Program-made: the position numbers and the translations under genes
Notes under the pieces: generated by a model
Database searches by the model: none
Told to the model about the DNA's origin: nothing
What the model saw: only the letters and a program-made list of their open reading frames with translations
Source of the DNA: Clostridium sp. AM22-11AC
Lineage (GTDB): Bacteria; Bacillota; Clostridia; Lachnospirales; Lachnospiraceae
DNA: 49,045 nucleotides
Reading direction: 5' to 3'
Assembly: GCF_003473545.1 (NCBI RefSeq)
Contig: NZ_QUCM01000025.1
Location: 1 to 49,045, forward strand
Part shown: positions 16,011 to 24,583 of the stretch, piece after piece
Layout of the letters: each line of letters starts with the position of its first letter
Position numbering within the stretch: the first letter of the stretch is position 1

Positions 16011-19000
16011 TTAATTTTCATGGTCTTTTAAAAGTTCTCTTTTTCGTTTCTTCCAGATATTTACAGCAAACACAAAATTTCCAATAGCCAGAAGGTCTAC
16101 TGCCGCCAGTCCCGCTGCCCACAATGGGAACGGTGCCTTGATCTCCGGTTTTAACAAGCTCCAGTCATCCATTTCTTCTGCATACGCCTGGTTTCTCACT
16201 CTCGCGTTTAAATACATGTAGATCACATCTTTTGCTGACTGCCGCAGTGCCTGATCATAGGCTGCCTTATTTTCTTCATTTTTAAAGGCAAAACTGCCAT
16301 CATTCATAAAACCGTCCATCCAAAGGGTTCCCCCTGCTGCAAGAGCCTGATCCCCGTTCATATATTTATGATGGTCAGAATAATCTGTAAGCACGGCTCC
16401 TTTAAAGCCCCATTCATCCCTTAAAATGCTGGTAAGAAGCCCCTTACTGCCTCCTGCCCACACAGCTCCTATACGGTTATAGGAGGACATAAGGCCGGTG
16501 GCACCATTATCCTGTACGATCATCTGGAACGGCTTTAAATAAGTTTCCCGCAGGGCCTGTTCTGTCATCCAGGTATAGACGCCATCCCTGTAAATACCAG
16601 ACTCCTGGTCATTGCAGATCAGATGTTTTACATAGCAGTATACACCCATATCCATACTTCCACTTACCGCTGCCCCGCACATTTTCCCGGAAAGAAAGCT
16701 GTCTTCTGAATAATATTCATAGTTTCGGCCATCAAAAGGACTGCGGTGGATGTTGACTGCCGGTGCATACCAGCCGCTATAGCCAAACTGACCTGCTTCC
16801 TTTGCGACTGCCCGTCCCATATCACGGGATAATTCTGTATTCCATGACTGGGCCATAACACCGGCATTGGGAAATCCGGTTCCTGTTGGATTTTGGTTGA
16901 AACTACCGATCTGTGCCGGTCCGTCAGCTTCTCTGGCTAATGGTTTTCCAATATTTTCCAGTTCTTCTGTCTTTACATACCCGTGAAGGAACAGCTCCTC
17001 TGTCTCTTTTTCTGTCAGCTGGTTTAAAACTTCATCCCACTTTGGATCGTCATAATCCGCTCCCAGTTCGTAACCCAGTTTTGATACAGTTCCGTTTTTT
17101 TCAATATAAAGGCCCTGCTTTTTTCCAAATGCCACATCATTTTTACTCTGAGACTCACTTTGTTCTAAAAAGCTCTGCCCAAACTCATCTGCTTTTTCCT
17201 GGGTATAAAGGTTCAGTTCTGCTGCCTTTTCAGAAAGTTTTCGGGTCTTTACCGGTTCTTTTGGAAATGTCGTATCAAAATCACTGCGGCTCATATAGGA
17301 GATCTTCTGACCGCTGTCTGAACCATCGATCCCCACTCCGTCTACTGCGTCTTTTCCTGTCATTTTATTGGAAACAACTGTACCTGTGATCTCGTCTGTA
17401 GGATACTGGATATTTTCTGCCAGTTTCAGGCTGATCTGGGCATTTGGTATATCAGCGGTCTCATGGGCGTTTTTCCGAAGAGAAAGTACATAGGTTCCCG
17501 GATCCAGCTCATATCCTGCAAAACCGTTTTGATTGCTGTCATTAAAATCATAGGATGCCATATCTCTGGCTTTTACAGACAACGTAACCTCTTCTTTTTC
17601 CCCCGGCTGCAGCTCTCCTGTTTTCGCATAATCAGCTAATACTACCGCCGATTTTTCGATCCCTCCCGCTTCATATGGAGGGGCATAATAAAGCTGCACC
17701 ACCTCTTTGCCAGCCCGTTCTCCTGTATTGGTAACTTCCACTGTGATCTTGTAACTGCCGTCCGCAGTGATCTTTTCCCTTTTTCCCGGAGCATTTACAA
17801 CCTTCCAGTCAAAGGTAGTATAAGACAAGCCATAGCCAAAAGGATACTGTACTACAGCCTGGTAACCTCTTCCATGAAGATTATAATACTTATCCCAGTA
17901 ATCCTGCGCATCTGCTGTTTCGTACCATTTATAGCCTACATAAATCCCCTCTGCGTAGTCTACATAAGATACCTGATCATATTTAAAGGACTCTCCTACA
18001 TTGCCGCTTTTGGTACCGTCAAAAGGATAAAGACCCTCTCCGTTTTCATAACTTCCCACTCCGTCAGCTCCTGCATTGGCATAGCTGGCAGCTGTGCGGA
18101 AATTGTAAGCCCAGGTATCAGCCGTGCGGCCGGAAGGTGTTATTTTTCCCCAGAGAAGGTCTGGAAGTGCCTCTGCCGAATACTGTCCGGTCATTCCTGC
18201 CATCACACAGGCCCCAATTCCAGGCATCAGGTCAATTGCTCCCAAGGTCATTACATTTCCTGTATTTAATAACAGGATCACATTTTTATAATTTTCACCC
18301 AGATAGCGCAAAATCCCCTCTTCTTCTGTGGAAAGATCCAGATAGGACCTTCTTTTATCTCTTAACAGCTGTCCGTTCTTCTTTACTTTTTTATACTGGA
18401 TCTGAGGACAGTCATTGCTTTCCCCTGAAAGCCTTCCTACTACCATGATCGCTGTATCTGAATACTCTTTTGCGTTTTTAAGCAGATCTTCTGTGTAATA
18501 TTCTGTATCTGTAATATCCGGTTCATAAAGCCGGCAGCTTTCTTCCGGCCAGCTTTCAAGAGTAGATGTTTTCTGACGCTTTGGCTGGAAATCCTGATAC
18601 ATCCGGGTCAGTTCTTCATTATAGGAGATTCCCGCTTCTTTTAATGCTCCTAAAAGATCCAGGTCTACTTTTTCCACTCTTCCGGAACCGGAACCGCTTC
18701 CCAGCCACTGGGTGGATGCCCAGCCAAATACATTTACCCGGGTGATCTCTTCTGAAAGAGGCAGGGTATTGTTTTCATTTTTCAAAAGAACAGCACCTTC
18801 CGCCTCGATCTGGGCTGCCAGACGGCGGCTGTTATAGGCAGCTTCTTCTTTCGCCTCTTTTGATACATTGGTACGGCTGCCGGAAAGATACAGGTCAATG
18901 GTCTCACGAAACGCAAAAGCCACACCTGTAACAAGGATCATAAGGGCAAGAAAAAAAGAGGCACCTCCCAAAAAGAAGCGGTACCGGAAAGGGATCTTAC

Positions 19001-19049
19001 CTTTTTCTTTCAAGGTTTTTGTTCTTTCTGGATTTCGGTTCTTTTTCAT
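16011..19049 (-). CDS. Membrane-anchored glycoside hydrolase family 3 with reversed domain order
   Basis: A beta-glucosidase-type GH3 enzyme of 1012 residues. A cytoplasmic basic tail and one membrane helix (about 25-47) come first. The usual C-terminal alpha/beta sandwich domain follows (EGAVLLKNENNTLPL at the start, GSGSGRVE), then a fibronectin-III-like domain (about 430-560). The TIM-barrel catalytic domain comes last, with the substrate-binding KHLICNDQE and the nucleophile region GFKGAVLTDYSD (Asp889). A second membrane helix and basic tail close the protein. Reversed GH3s are known from rumen and gut Clostridia. The two membrane segments would tether the enzyme outside the cell at both ends. 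GTGAGGT precedes ATG 19049; the frame is open 13 codons further up and there overlaps the J-protein stop. Probably co-transcribed with that gene. Confidence 0.88.
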   Translation of the reverse strand: MKKNRNPERTKTLKEKGKIPFRYRFFLGGASFFLALMILVTGVAFAFRETIDLYLSGSRTNVSKEAKEEAAYNSRRLAAQIEAEGAVLLKNENNTLPLSEEITRVNVFGWASTQWLGSGSGSGRVEKVDLDLLGALKEAGISYNEELTRMYQDFQPKRQKTSTLESWPEESCRLYEPDITDTEYYTEDLLKNAKEYSDTAIMVVGRLSGESNDCPQIQYKKVKKNGQLLRDKRRSYLDLSTEEEGILRYLGENYKNVILLLNTGNVMTLGAIDLMPGIGACVMAGMTGQYSAEALPDLLWGKITPSGRTADTWAYNFRTAASYANAGADGVGSYENGEGLYPFDGTKSGNVGESFKYDQVSYVDYAEGIYVGYKWYETADAQDYWDKYYNLHGRGYQAVVQYPFGYGLSYTTFDWKVVNAPGKREKITADGSYKITVEVTNTGERAGKEVVQLYYAPPYEAGGIEKSAVVLADYAKTGELQPGEKEEVTLSVKARDMASYDFNDSNQNGFAGYELDPGTYVLSLRKNAHETADIPNAQISLKLAENIQYPTDEITGTVVSNKMTGKDAVDGVGIDGSDSGQKISYMSRSDFDTTFPKEPVKTRKLSEKAAELNLYTQEKADEFGQSFLEQSESQSKNDVAFGKKQGLYIEKNGTVSKLGYELGADYDDPKWDEVLNQLTEKETEELFLHGYVKTEELENIGKPLAREADGPAQIGSFNQNPTGTGFPNAGVMAQSWNTELSRDMGRAVAKEAGQFGYSGWYAPAVNIHRSPFDGRNYEYYSEDSFLSGKMCGAAVSGSMDMGVYCYVKHLICNDQESGIYRDGVYTWMTEQALRETYLKPFQMIVQDNGATGLMSSYNRIGAVWAGGSKGLLTSILRDEWGFKGAVLTDYSDHHKYMNGDQALAAGGTLWMDGFMNDGSFAFKNEENKAAYDQALRQSAKDVIYMYLNARVRNQAYAEEMDDWSLLKPEIKAPFPLWAAGLAAVDLLAIGNFVFAVNIWKKRKRELLKDHEN

Positions 19050-19087
19050 AAGGTACCTCACATTATTATTTTTAATATTATAGATCA

Positions 19088-20173
19088 TTAAGCGGCTGTT
19101 CTCCCGCCTCTTCTGCCCTTTTCACAGGCAGCTGCAAATTCTCTCAGTTTTTCTTTTGCCTCTGCTGTCAGGTTCTGCGGAACAGCGATCTGGATGGTCA
19201 CATACTGGTCGCCTTTTACCTTCGGGTCTTTCATGGAAACAATACCTTTACCGGCAAGACGGATCTTTAAGCCGCATCTGGTTCCCTCACGCAGTTTGCA
19301 GGAAACATTACCATACAGGGTAGGTACAATGATCTCACCGCCTAAAACAGCTGTTGTAAAGGGTACTTCTGTACTGGTATAAACATCCATTCCCTTCCGT
19401 TCATAACCAGGCCGTGTTCCTACATGGACCTTTAATAACAGATCTCCTGCTTCTGCGCCGCCTATGCCAGGATTGCCTTTTCCTTTCAGGCGGATGCTCT
19501 GGCCTTCGTTGATACCTGCAGGGATATGGACTTTCAGATTTTGGCTCTTTCCATTTGCATCGGAAAGTGTGATCACACGGTCTGCGCCAAAAGCTGCATC
19601 ATCAAAACTGATATTGATCTCCGCCTGTGCATCACTGCCTTTTTCGCTGGATGGATCTGCGCCAAAACCGCTATAGCCATGAAAACCGTTAAAGCCACTG
19701 CCGTCCTGGTGAAAACCGCCTGTAAAGCGGCTCTTTTTACCGCCGCCGAACATATTTCCGAAAATATCACCAAAGATATCATCGCCTTCTCCGCCTTCAA
19801 AATGGAAGGTGTGTCCGTCTGAAGTATGGAAACCTCTGAAGCCGCCATTTCCGGAAAAGCCTCCAAAACCTCCTGTAAAGCTGCCGTCAGAACCAAAGCC
19901 GCCATTTGCGCCGTAACTACCGGCTCCTGCTGCTCCGGTACCGTCAAAAGCTGCGTGGCCAAACTGGTCATACAGTTTCTTCTTTTCCGGATCGCTTAAA
20001 ATATCATAAGCTTCATTAACTTCCTTAAATTTTTCAGCAGCTGCCTCATTTCCCACATTGCTGTCGGGATGGTATTTTTTAGCCAGTTTACGATAGGCTT
20101 TCTTAATAGTGGCAGGGTCTGCAGTTTTATCTATTCCAAGAACTTCGTAGTAATCTCGTTTCTGTTGTGACAT
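19088..20173 (-). CDS. CbpA-like J-domain co-chaperone
   Basis: A DnaJ-class protein of 361 residues. The J domain occupies 1-75 with the HPD motif at 35-37, which stimulates DnaK ATPase. A long Gly/Phe-rich linker runs to about 165, then the two beta-barrel substrate-binding domains ([14 protein letters not shown] onwards). The CxxCxGxG zinc repeats of true DnaJ are absent, so this is type II/CbpA-like and not the main DnaJ. ATG 20173 is chosen because AGGAAAGG is well spaced from it and too close to the ATG three codons upstream. Its own near-consensus promoter reads it, and the GH3 gene follows 38 bases downstream. Confidence 0.9.
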   Translation of the reverse strand: MSQQKRDYYEVLGIDKTADPATIKKAYRKLAKKYHPDSNVGNEAAAEKFKEVNEAYDILSDPEKKKLYDQFGHAAFDGTGAAGAGSYGANGGFGSDGSFTGGFGGFSGNGGFRGFHTSDGHTFHFEGGEGDDIFGDIFGNMFGGGKKSRFTGGFHQDGSGFNGFHGYSGFGADPSSEKGSDAQAEINISFDDAAFGADRVITLSDANGKSQNLKVHIPAGINEGQSIRLKGKGNPGIGGAEAGDLLLKVHVGTRPGYERKGMDVYTSTEVPFTTAVLGGEIIVPTLYGNVSCKLREGTRCGLKIRLAGKGIVSMKDPKVKGDQYVTIQIAVPQNLTAEAKEKLREFAAACEKGRRGGRTAA

Positions 20174-20259
20174 CGTTCTCATCCTTTCCTGATTTCTTAC
20201 AGGACCTGTGAAAATCCTCTAAGTTATAAATACAAGTTATATTTGTTTGTTCTATAATA

Positions 20260-20288
20260 TGTATAACACTTATATCATTCATTGTCAA
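20260..20288 (-). promoter_or_regulatory. Promoter of the J-protein gene
   Basis: Minus strand -35 TTGACA (20283-20288), 17-base spacer, -10 TATACA (20260-20265). A leader of about 80 A/T-rich bases precedes the ATG. No CIRCE-type heat-shock inverted repeat was seen. Confidence 0.75.
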
Positions 20289-20312
20289 GGATGGAACGAA
20301 CATACATTTTCT

Positions 20313-21263
20313 TTATCGTTCTGCTGTTTTTACACTGTTGACCACATAAATTCCAAGGCATACAAATACCAGGGCAACCAGGCTCTTTACGGAAAATGCC
20401 TGGGCTGTCTCCCCTAATACCAGGGCGGACAAAAGAACACCGAACACCGGGTTCATAAAGCCAAATACGGTCACGCGGCTTACAGGGTTATATTTTAACA
20501 ATACACCCCAGAGTGTATAAGCAACTGCTGAGATAAATGCCAGATATAATAACAGGATATACGCGGAAACTCCGCTTTCAACCTGGACTCTTCCGCCGCC
20601 GAATAATCCAATGAGGATCAGGATCAGTCCGCCTAACATAAACTGATAACCGCTTAAGGTAACTACATCATACTGGTTGCCATATTTCTTTAATAAGGCG
20701 CCGGATGTAGCATAAAAGATCTGGGCAAACAGGACAAATCCTTCTCCTAAAAGAGATACCTGGAACAGATTTCCTTCCTGTCCGGACAGGTTCATTACTA
20801 CAATTCCCACAAAACCCAGGGCGCATCCCACCAGTTTTCTGGCTGTCAGTTTCTCATACCGGAAGATCAGGCTGGCAACTAAAATAGAAATAAAAACATT
20901 TCCTCCTGTGATGATCGCTCCATGTACCCCGCTGGCATGTGCCAGTCCTGTGTAAAAGAAATAATACTGAAGGACCGTCTGATTTAAGCAAAGTTCCAGG
21001 ATCGCTCTTCCTGATCCCTTCTGAGGCATGATCCAGCGGCGTCCCTGGATGCTGTGAAAAAGGATTACCAGAAAACCTGCCAACAGGAAACGCATTCCTG
21101 CAAATAAAATAATGGACATTGCGTCAGATGACTGGATCTGGAACAGTCTGTAACCTGTTTTGATCGCCGGTGTCGCGCTTCCCCATAAGAAACAGCAGAT
21201 ACCAGCCAAAAACATTACTACGGGGAGACTGGTCAGTCTGCTGTTTTGTTGCTGTGTATTCAT
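20313..21263 (-). CDS. EamA/DMT-family transporter
   Basis: A 316-residue integral membrane protein with two copies of the EamA fold, about ten helices in total. The first repeat starts FLAGICCFLWGSATPAIKTGY. The second holds AYTLWGVLLKYNPVSRVTVFGFMNPVFGVLLSALVLGE, the typical conserved end. Members export amino acids or metabolites, but the substrate cannot be inferred. ATG 21263 is preferred because GGAGAAG precedes it; an ATG four codons upstream has no ribosome site. It is divergent from the YczE-type gene at 21535. Confidence 0.88.
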   Translation of the reverse strand: MNTQQQNSRLTSLPVVMFLAGICCFLWGSATPAIKTGYRLFQIQSSDAMSIILFAGMRFLLAGFLVILFHSIQGRRWIMPQKGSGRAILELCLNQTVLQYYFFYTGLAHASGVHGAIITGGNVFISILVASLIFRYEKLTARKLVGCALGFVGIVVMNLSGQEGNLFQVSLLGEGFVLFAQIFYATSGALLKKYGNQYDVVTLSGYQFMLGGLILILIGLFGGGRVQVESGVSAYILLLYLAFISAVAYTLWGVLLKYNPVSRVTVFGFMNPVFGVLLSALVLGETAQAFSVKSLVALVFVCLGIYVVNSVKTAER

Positions 21264-21308
21264 ATTCTTCTCCATTCTGCTACTGTCTGTAGCTCGTTTA
21301 TCCTTATA

Positions 21309-21337
21309 AGAGTACCAGTAAACAGATTGAAAGTCAA
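21309..21337 (-). promoter_or_regulatory. Promoter of the EamA transporter gene
   Basis: Minus strand -35 TTGACT (21332-21337), 17-base spacer, -10 TACTCT (21309-21314). The -10 is weak. Confidence 0.5.
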
Positions 21338-21365
21338 TTTTTTATCAATAAGTTGTGAATAAGTA

Positions 21366-21394
21366 TTGAAATTTTCTCAATTTTGTTTTACACT
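21366..21394 (+). promoter_or_regulatory. Promoter of the first YczE-family gene
   Basis: -35 TTGAAA (21366-21371), 17-base spacer, -10 TACACT (21389-21394). The predicted start near 21401 falls in the inverted repeat at 21399-21431. Confidence 0.55.
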
Positions 21395-21398
21395 ATAC

Positions 21399-21431
21399 AC
21401 AAAATATTTTAGGTGTATAAAAATATTTTGT
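21399..21431. promoter_or_regulatory. 12-bp perfect inverted repeat at the transcription start
   Basis: ACAAAATATTTT (21399-21410) and AAAATATTTTGT (21420-21431) are exact complements with a nine-base centre. The repeat begins five bases after the -10 of the promoter at 21366-21394, so it could be a repressor site or a 5' mRNA hairpin. Being A/T-only except at the ends, it could also be partly chance. Confidence 0.45.
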
Positions 21432-21534
21432 ACTGTTTTGCCATGTTTGTCTATTTATATGTTTTACTGGGGATTTTATAGATCACATGGCCTGGGGAAA
21501 ATAAAATATGTGTGAAAGAACAGGAGAATTTATT

Positions 21535-22176
21535 ATGTCGTTTCAATCAGTCTGTAAGCGTTATTGTCTGTTTTTAACAGGAGTCATCTTATGTGCAACA
21601 GGAATTGCCTTTATCACCCGTGCGGGTCTGGGGACTTCACCGGTTTCAGGGCTTCCTTTCGTGCTCAGTCTGGTAACACCTGTATCAATGGGATTTTTTA
21701 CCTTTCTGTTTAATATGATCTTCCTGATCTGTGAAGCACTCTTAAGAAAGCGTTTCAGCGTAGAACAGGCTTTGCAGATCCCGATTACTTTCTTTTTCAG
21801 TTTCTGCATTGACAAGGCCATGGCCATCATTCCTACCCGTTTCGGCGGTCCCTGGGGTGACTCTTTTGTCTACCTGGTCATCGGATGTATCATCATGTCC
21901 CTTGGCATCAGCTTTGAGGTTATTGCAGATGTGATCATGCTTCCGGCAGAGGCATTTGTTCGCGCCCTTGCTAAAAAGACCGGCTTTATATTCGGAAATG
22001 TAAAAGTAGGTTTTGACAGCACCCTTACCATTCTGGCAATGATCCTGGCACTGATCTGTTTCCATAAGTTAAACGGAGTCAGAGAAGGAACACTGATCAA
22101 TGCCCTGGTAGTTGGCCAGTTAGTAAAACAGTGGAGACGGTGCATTGAAAAACCGCTGTCAAATGCAATTGCATAA
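21535..22176 (+). CDS. YczE/YitT-like integral membrane protein (paralogue 1)
   Basis: A 213-residue protein with five or six hydrophobic helices of the YczE/YyaS type. Its conserved stretches GIAFITRAGLGTSPVSGLPFVLS, IADVIMLPAEAFVRAL, KVGFDSTL and LNGVREGTLINAL are matched closely by the protein at 26668-27369, so the two are clear paralogues. The family has no settled function; transport or lipid-related roles have been suggested. ATG 21535 has AGGAGA eight bases upstream; an in-frame ATG at 21508 is possible. Followed by a terminator, so monocistronic. Confidence 0.8.
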   Translation: MSFQSVCKRYCLFLTGVILCATGIAFITRAGLGTSPVSGLPFVLSLVTPVSMGFFTFLFNMIFLICEALLRKRFSVEQALQIPITFFFSFCIDKAMAIIPTRFGGPWGDSFVYLVIGCIIMSLGISFEVIADVIMLPAEAFVRALAKKTGFIFGNVKVGFDSTLTILAMILALICFHKLNGVREGTLINALVVGQLVKQWRRCIEKPLSNAIA

Positions 22177-22229
22177 AATATCAAAAATCCCTGTCCCTGT
22201 AAATGGGGATATGTCATGAAACAAACGGA

Positions 22230-22253
22230 ACCCGCCCTGCCAGGCGGGTTTTT
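22230..22253 (+). terminator. Terminator of YczE-family gene 1
   Basis: ACCCGCC (22230-22236) and GGCGGGT (22243-22249) form a GC-rich stem with a six-base loop, followed by five T. It ends transcription from the plus-strand gene. Confidence 0.92.
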
Positions 22254-22279
22254 GCATATTGGCCACCTTTTTGCAACAG

Positions 22280-22301
22280 AAAAACGCGCCCGCAGGCGCG
22301 T
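22280..22301 (-). terminator. Terminator of the oleate hydratase gene
   Basis: On the minus strand ACGCGCC (22301-22295) pairs with GGCGCGT (22290-22284) around a four-base loop, followed by a T-run. It lies about 25 bases past the stop and back to back with the terminator of the converging gene. Confidence 0.9.
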
Positions 22302-22323
22302 CTTTCCCGATTACTTTTCTTCT

Positions 22324-24273
22324 TTATAACATCCAGTCTTTGATCACATTGTGGTCTCTTAACAGTTTTCCAACGACTGTCTTATCGATCTTTCTAAGCA
22401 GAGGTTTCTTAAGCAGTTCCAGTGGCAGAGGCAGCTTCATTTCCAGCGGAGATTTTCCGTCCATCAGCTTTACAGTACTGTCTAACAGATCTCTCACATC
22501 GTATACGCTTCCCCAGACCTCAGGAACACCACGGTCTACACCGCAAAGTCCGTATACAGCTTCCATTGCAGTACGTACAGAATACTCCGTAGTGAAAATC
22601 GTATCTCTTGGTGTTTCAGCAAACTGACCTAAGAATGCAGCGTTTACGCAGCCATCCGGGATAACGTCCGGTCTGTCCCCTGCGCTTCTTGGCATAAAGA
22701 AAGCTGTGATATATGGCATCATGGTCGGAGTACAGTTTGCATGGTTTGCTGCCAGATCATCGATCTCTTCTGTAGGAATACCCAGATGATACAGCCACTC
22801 TGCTGTGATCTCCTTACCATTACACTCTTTCATTGGCTTCTTGATATAATCGCCTGGAACATCGGTAAACAGGCTGTATACCCATACACAGATCTCATCT
22901 TTCTTCTGTGCTTTAAACTGACCCTGGCGGTTGATAGTCCAGCTTAACAGCCAGCTAGAGTCCTTGCAGCTTACAATACCGCCGGTAACAACTTTACCGG
23001 TTCTCGGATCTCTCTTACAGATCTTCTGGATATAGGAAATGATCTTTTCATCAGAGGTTGTAACAGTTGCAGACTCCCAGTTTGTCTTTGCAATGTCAGA
23101 ACAGAACTTTTCAGGATGTCCAAAGGACTCGTCCTGGGCTGCAATATTCTTCCACAGGCTCCAGCATCCACTGGTGCGAACTTCTGCATCCCCTACAGGA
23201 GCATGGTCCTGGTCACCGTAGATCGTACCTTCTGTACAGCTTCCGTTTGTGATAAATACCAGATCATTTTCTGTTAACGCGATCTCGCCTTTATTACCGT
23301 CTTTTACATATTCAATGGCTTTTGCAGTCTTCTTTTCCCCTTCAATGTCAAAACGCACATTGGTAACACTGGTTCCAAACTGGATCTGTACGCCTGCTGC
23401 TTCCAGATATTTCTGCATTGGAAGGATCAGGGACTCATACTGATTGTAACGTGTAAATTTCAGTGCAGAGAAATCAGGCAGACCACCAATATGATGGATA
23501 AAACGCTGGAAATAACGCTTCATCTCCAGGGCACTGTGCCAGTTTTCAAAAGCAAACATAGTGCGCCAGTACAGCCAGAAATCAGAGCCAAATACTTCAT
23601 CATCAAAGAAATCTTCAATAGACTTGTCATACAGATCCTCATCTCTTGTAAAGAACAGCTTCATGATCTCCATACTGCCCTTCTGGCTTAAACGGAATTT
23701 ACCGTCTGTATGGGCATCTTCGCCACGTTTTTCCGTAGCACGGCACAGAGAGTAGTTAGGGTCATGTTTATTTAACCAGTAATATTCATCCAGTACAGAA
23801 GCATTAGGTACTTCCAGGGAAGGAATGCTGCGGAACAGATCCCATAAGCACTCAAAATGATCTTCCATCTCACGGCCACCACGCATTACATAACCTCTGG
23901 TTGGATCGTCGATACCGTCACATGCACCACCGGCTACGTCCATAGCCTCTAAAATATGGATATTTTTTCCAGGCATCTGGGCGTCTCTTACTAAAAAGCA
24001 GGCTGCTGCCAGTGCTGCCAGACCGCTTCCTACTAAATAAGCGCTCTTTTCTTCAATTCCTTCCGGCTTTTCCGGTCTTGCAAAAGCCTCATAGTTACCA
24101 TTGGTATAATAAATACCCTTGCTGTTTTTCGCAAACTTACCAAGTTCTGTATTGCGGTAGTCACTGTTTTCCTCTTCTTTTTTACTGCGGCGCTTTCCTG
24201 CCATAACAGCTGCTGCTCCAATACCTGCTGCTACTGCGGATACAGCTCCTGCACGTAAAACTTTCTTGTTCAT
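22324..24273 (-). CDS. ohyA: Oleate hydratase with N-terminal hydrophobic segment
   Basis: FAD-dependent hydratase (old name: myosin cross-reactive antigen) that adds water to the cis-9 double bond of free oleate or linoleate to make 10-hydroxy fatty acids. In gut bacteria this detoxifies unsaturated fatty acids. The dinucleotide motif GSGLAAL is at 82-88 with the acidic ILEA at 107-110; RGGREM (131-136), RYNQYESLI and the C-terminal FLGQFAETPRDTIFTTEYSVRTAMEAVY block are family hallmarks. The first 30 residues form an extra basic-hydrophobic-basic segment (helix about 7-26) before the usual start around YYTNGNYEAFARPEKP, so this version is probably membrane-attached. Own promoter with a direct repeat and own terminator, hence a separate transcript from the ene-reductase upstream. 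Confidence 0.95.
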   Translation of the reverse strand: MNKKVLRAGAVSAVAAGIGAAAVMAGKRRSKKEEENSDYRNTELGKFAKNSKGIYYTNGNYEAFARPEKPEGIEEKSAYLVGSGLAALAAACFLVRDAQMPGKNIHILEAMDVAGGACDGIDDPTRGYVMRGGREMEDHFECLWDLFRSIPSLEVPNASVLDEYYWLNKHDPNYSLCRATEKRGEDAHTDGKFRLSQKGSMEIMKLFFTRDEDLYDKSIEDFFDDEVFGSDFWLYWRTMFAFENWHSALEMKRYFQRFIHHIGGLPDFSALKFTRYNQYESLILPMQKYLEAAGVQIQFGTSVTNVRFDIEGEKKTAKAIEYVKDGNKGEIALTENDLVFITNGSCTEGTIYGDQDHAPVGDAEVRTSGCWSLWKNIAAQDESFGHPEKFCSDIAKTNWESATVTTSDEKIISYIQKICKRDPRTGKVVTGGIVSCKDSSWLLSWTINRQGQFKAQKKDEICVWVYSLFTDVPGDYIKKPMKECNGKEITAEWLYHLGIPTEEIDDLAANHANCTPTMMPYITAFFMPRSAGDRPDVIPDGCVNAAFLGQFAETPRDTIFTTEYSVRTAMEAVYGLCGVDRGVPEVWGSVYDVRDLLDSTVKLMDGKSPLEMKLPLPLELLKKPLLRKIDKTVVGKLLRDHNVIKDWML

Positions 24274-24368
24274 GGTTTAAACCTGCCTTTCTCATTCTCT
24301 TATTATACTTTGAATATCGATATTTTTATTATTACCATCATTTTCGTTAAATATTGCTTTAATATATA

Positions 24369-24424
24369 GTATTGATTACTACATACACTGTATTGATAGT
24401 ATAACTTTTTGGGCAAAATGTCAA
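24369..24424 (-). promoter_or_regulatory. Promoter and direct-repeat operator of the oleate hydratase gene
   Basis: Minus strand -35 TTGACA (24419-24424), 17-base spacer, -10 TACTAT (24396-24401). The octamer GTATTGAT (plus-strand sense) occurs at 24369-24376 and 24390-24397, exactly 21 bp or two helical turns apart, overlapping the -10 and the start site. That placement suits a repressor binding on one face of the helix. About 120 bases of leader to the ATG at 24273 hold no recognised element. Confidence 0.6.
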
Positions 24425-24471
24425 TATCACAGTTACCATTCCCCTATGCGCTGGTTTGAACCGTAACAATC

Positions 24472-24525
24472 AAAAAATACTCCCAGCCACAGGTATGTTC
24501 TCCTGTAATGACTGAGAGTATTTTT
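24472..24525 (-). terminator. Terminator of the ene-reductase gene
   Basis: A long hairpin: AAAAATACTCCCAGCC (473-488 of the 24-kb block, i.e. 24473-24488) pairs with the region 24510-24525, with wobble pairs, around an inner ACAGG/CCTGT stem. A run of six T ends it on the minus strand. The plus strand also ends in five T, but no plus-strand gene reaches it. Confidence 0.85.
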
Positions 24526-24583
24526 ACCAAAACTATAAAACTTTATGCAATATGATCATAGGATCGAACTTTATAAATTGATT

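Noticed and set aside
19088..20173. Calling the J-protein true DnaJ
   Set aside because: The four CxxCxGxG zinc repeats are missing and no grpE/dnaK genes are adjacent.
20183..20312. A CIRCE or similar heat-shock operator before the J-protein
   Set aside because: No TTAGCACTC-N9-GAGTGCTAA-like inverted repeat is present in the leader or promoter.
22324..24273. Calling the 649-residue protein an amine oxidase or phytoene desaturase
   Set aside because: The FAD motif is shared, but RGGREM, RYNQYESLI and the long C-terminal block are those of oleate hydratase.
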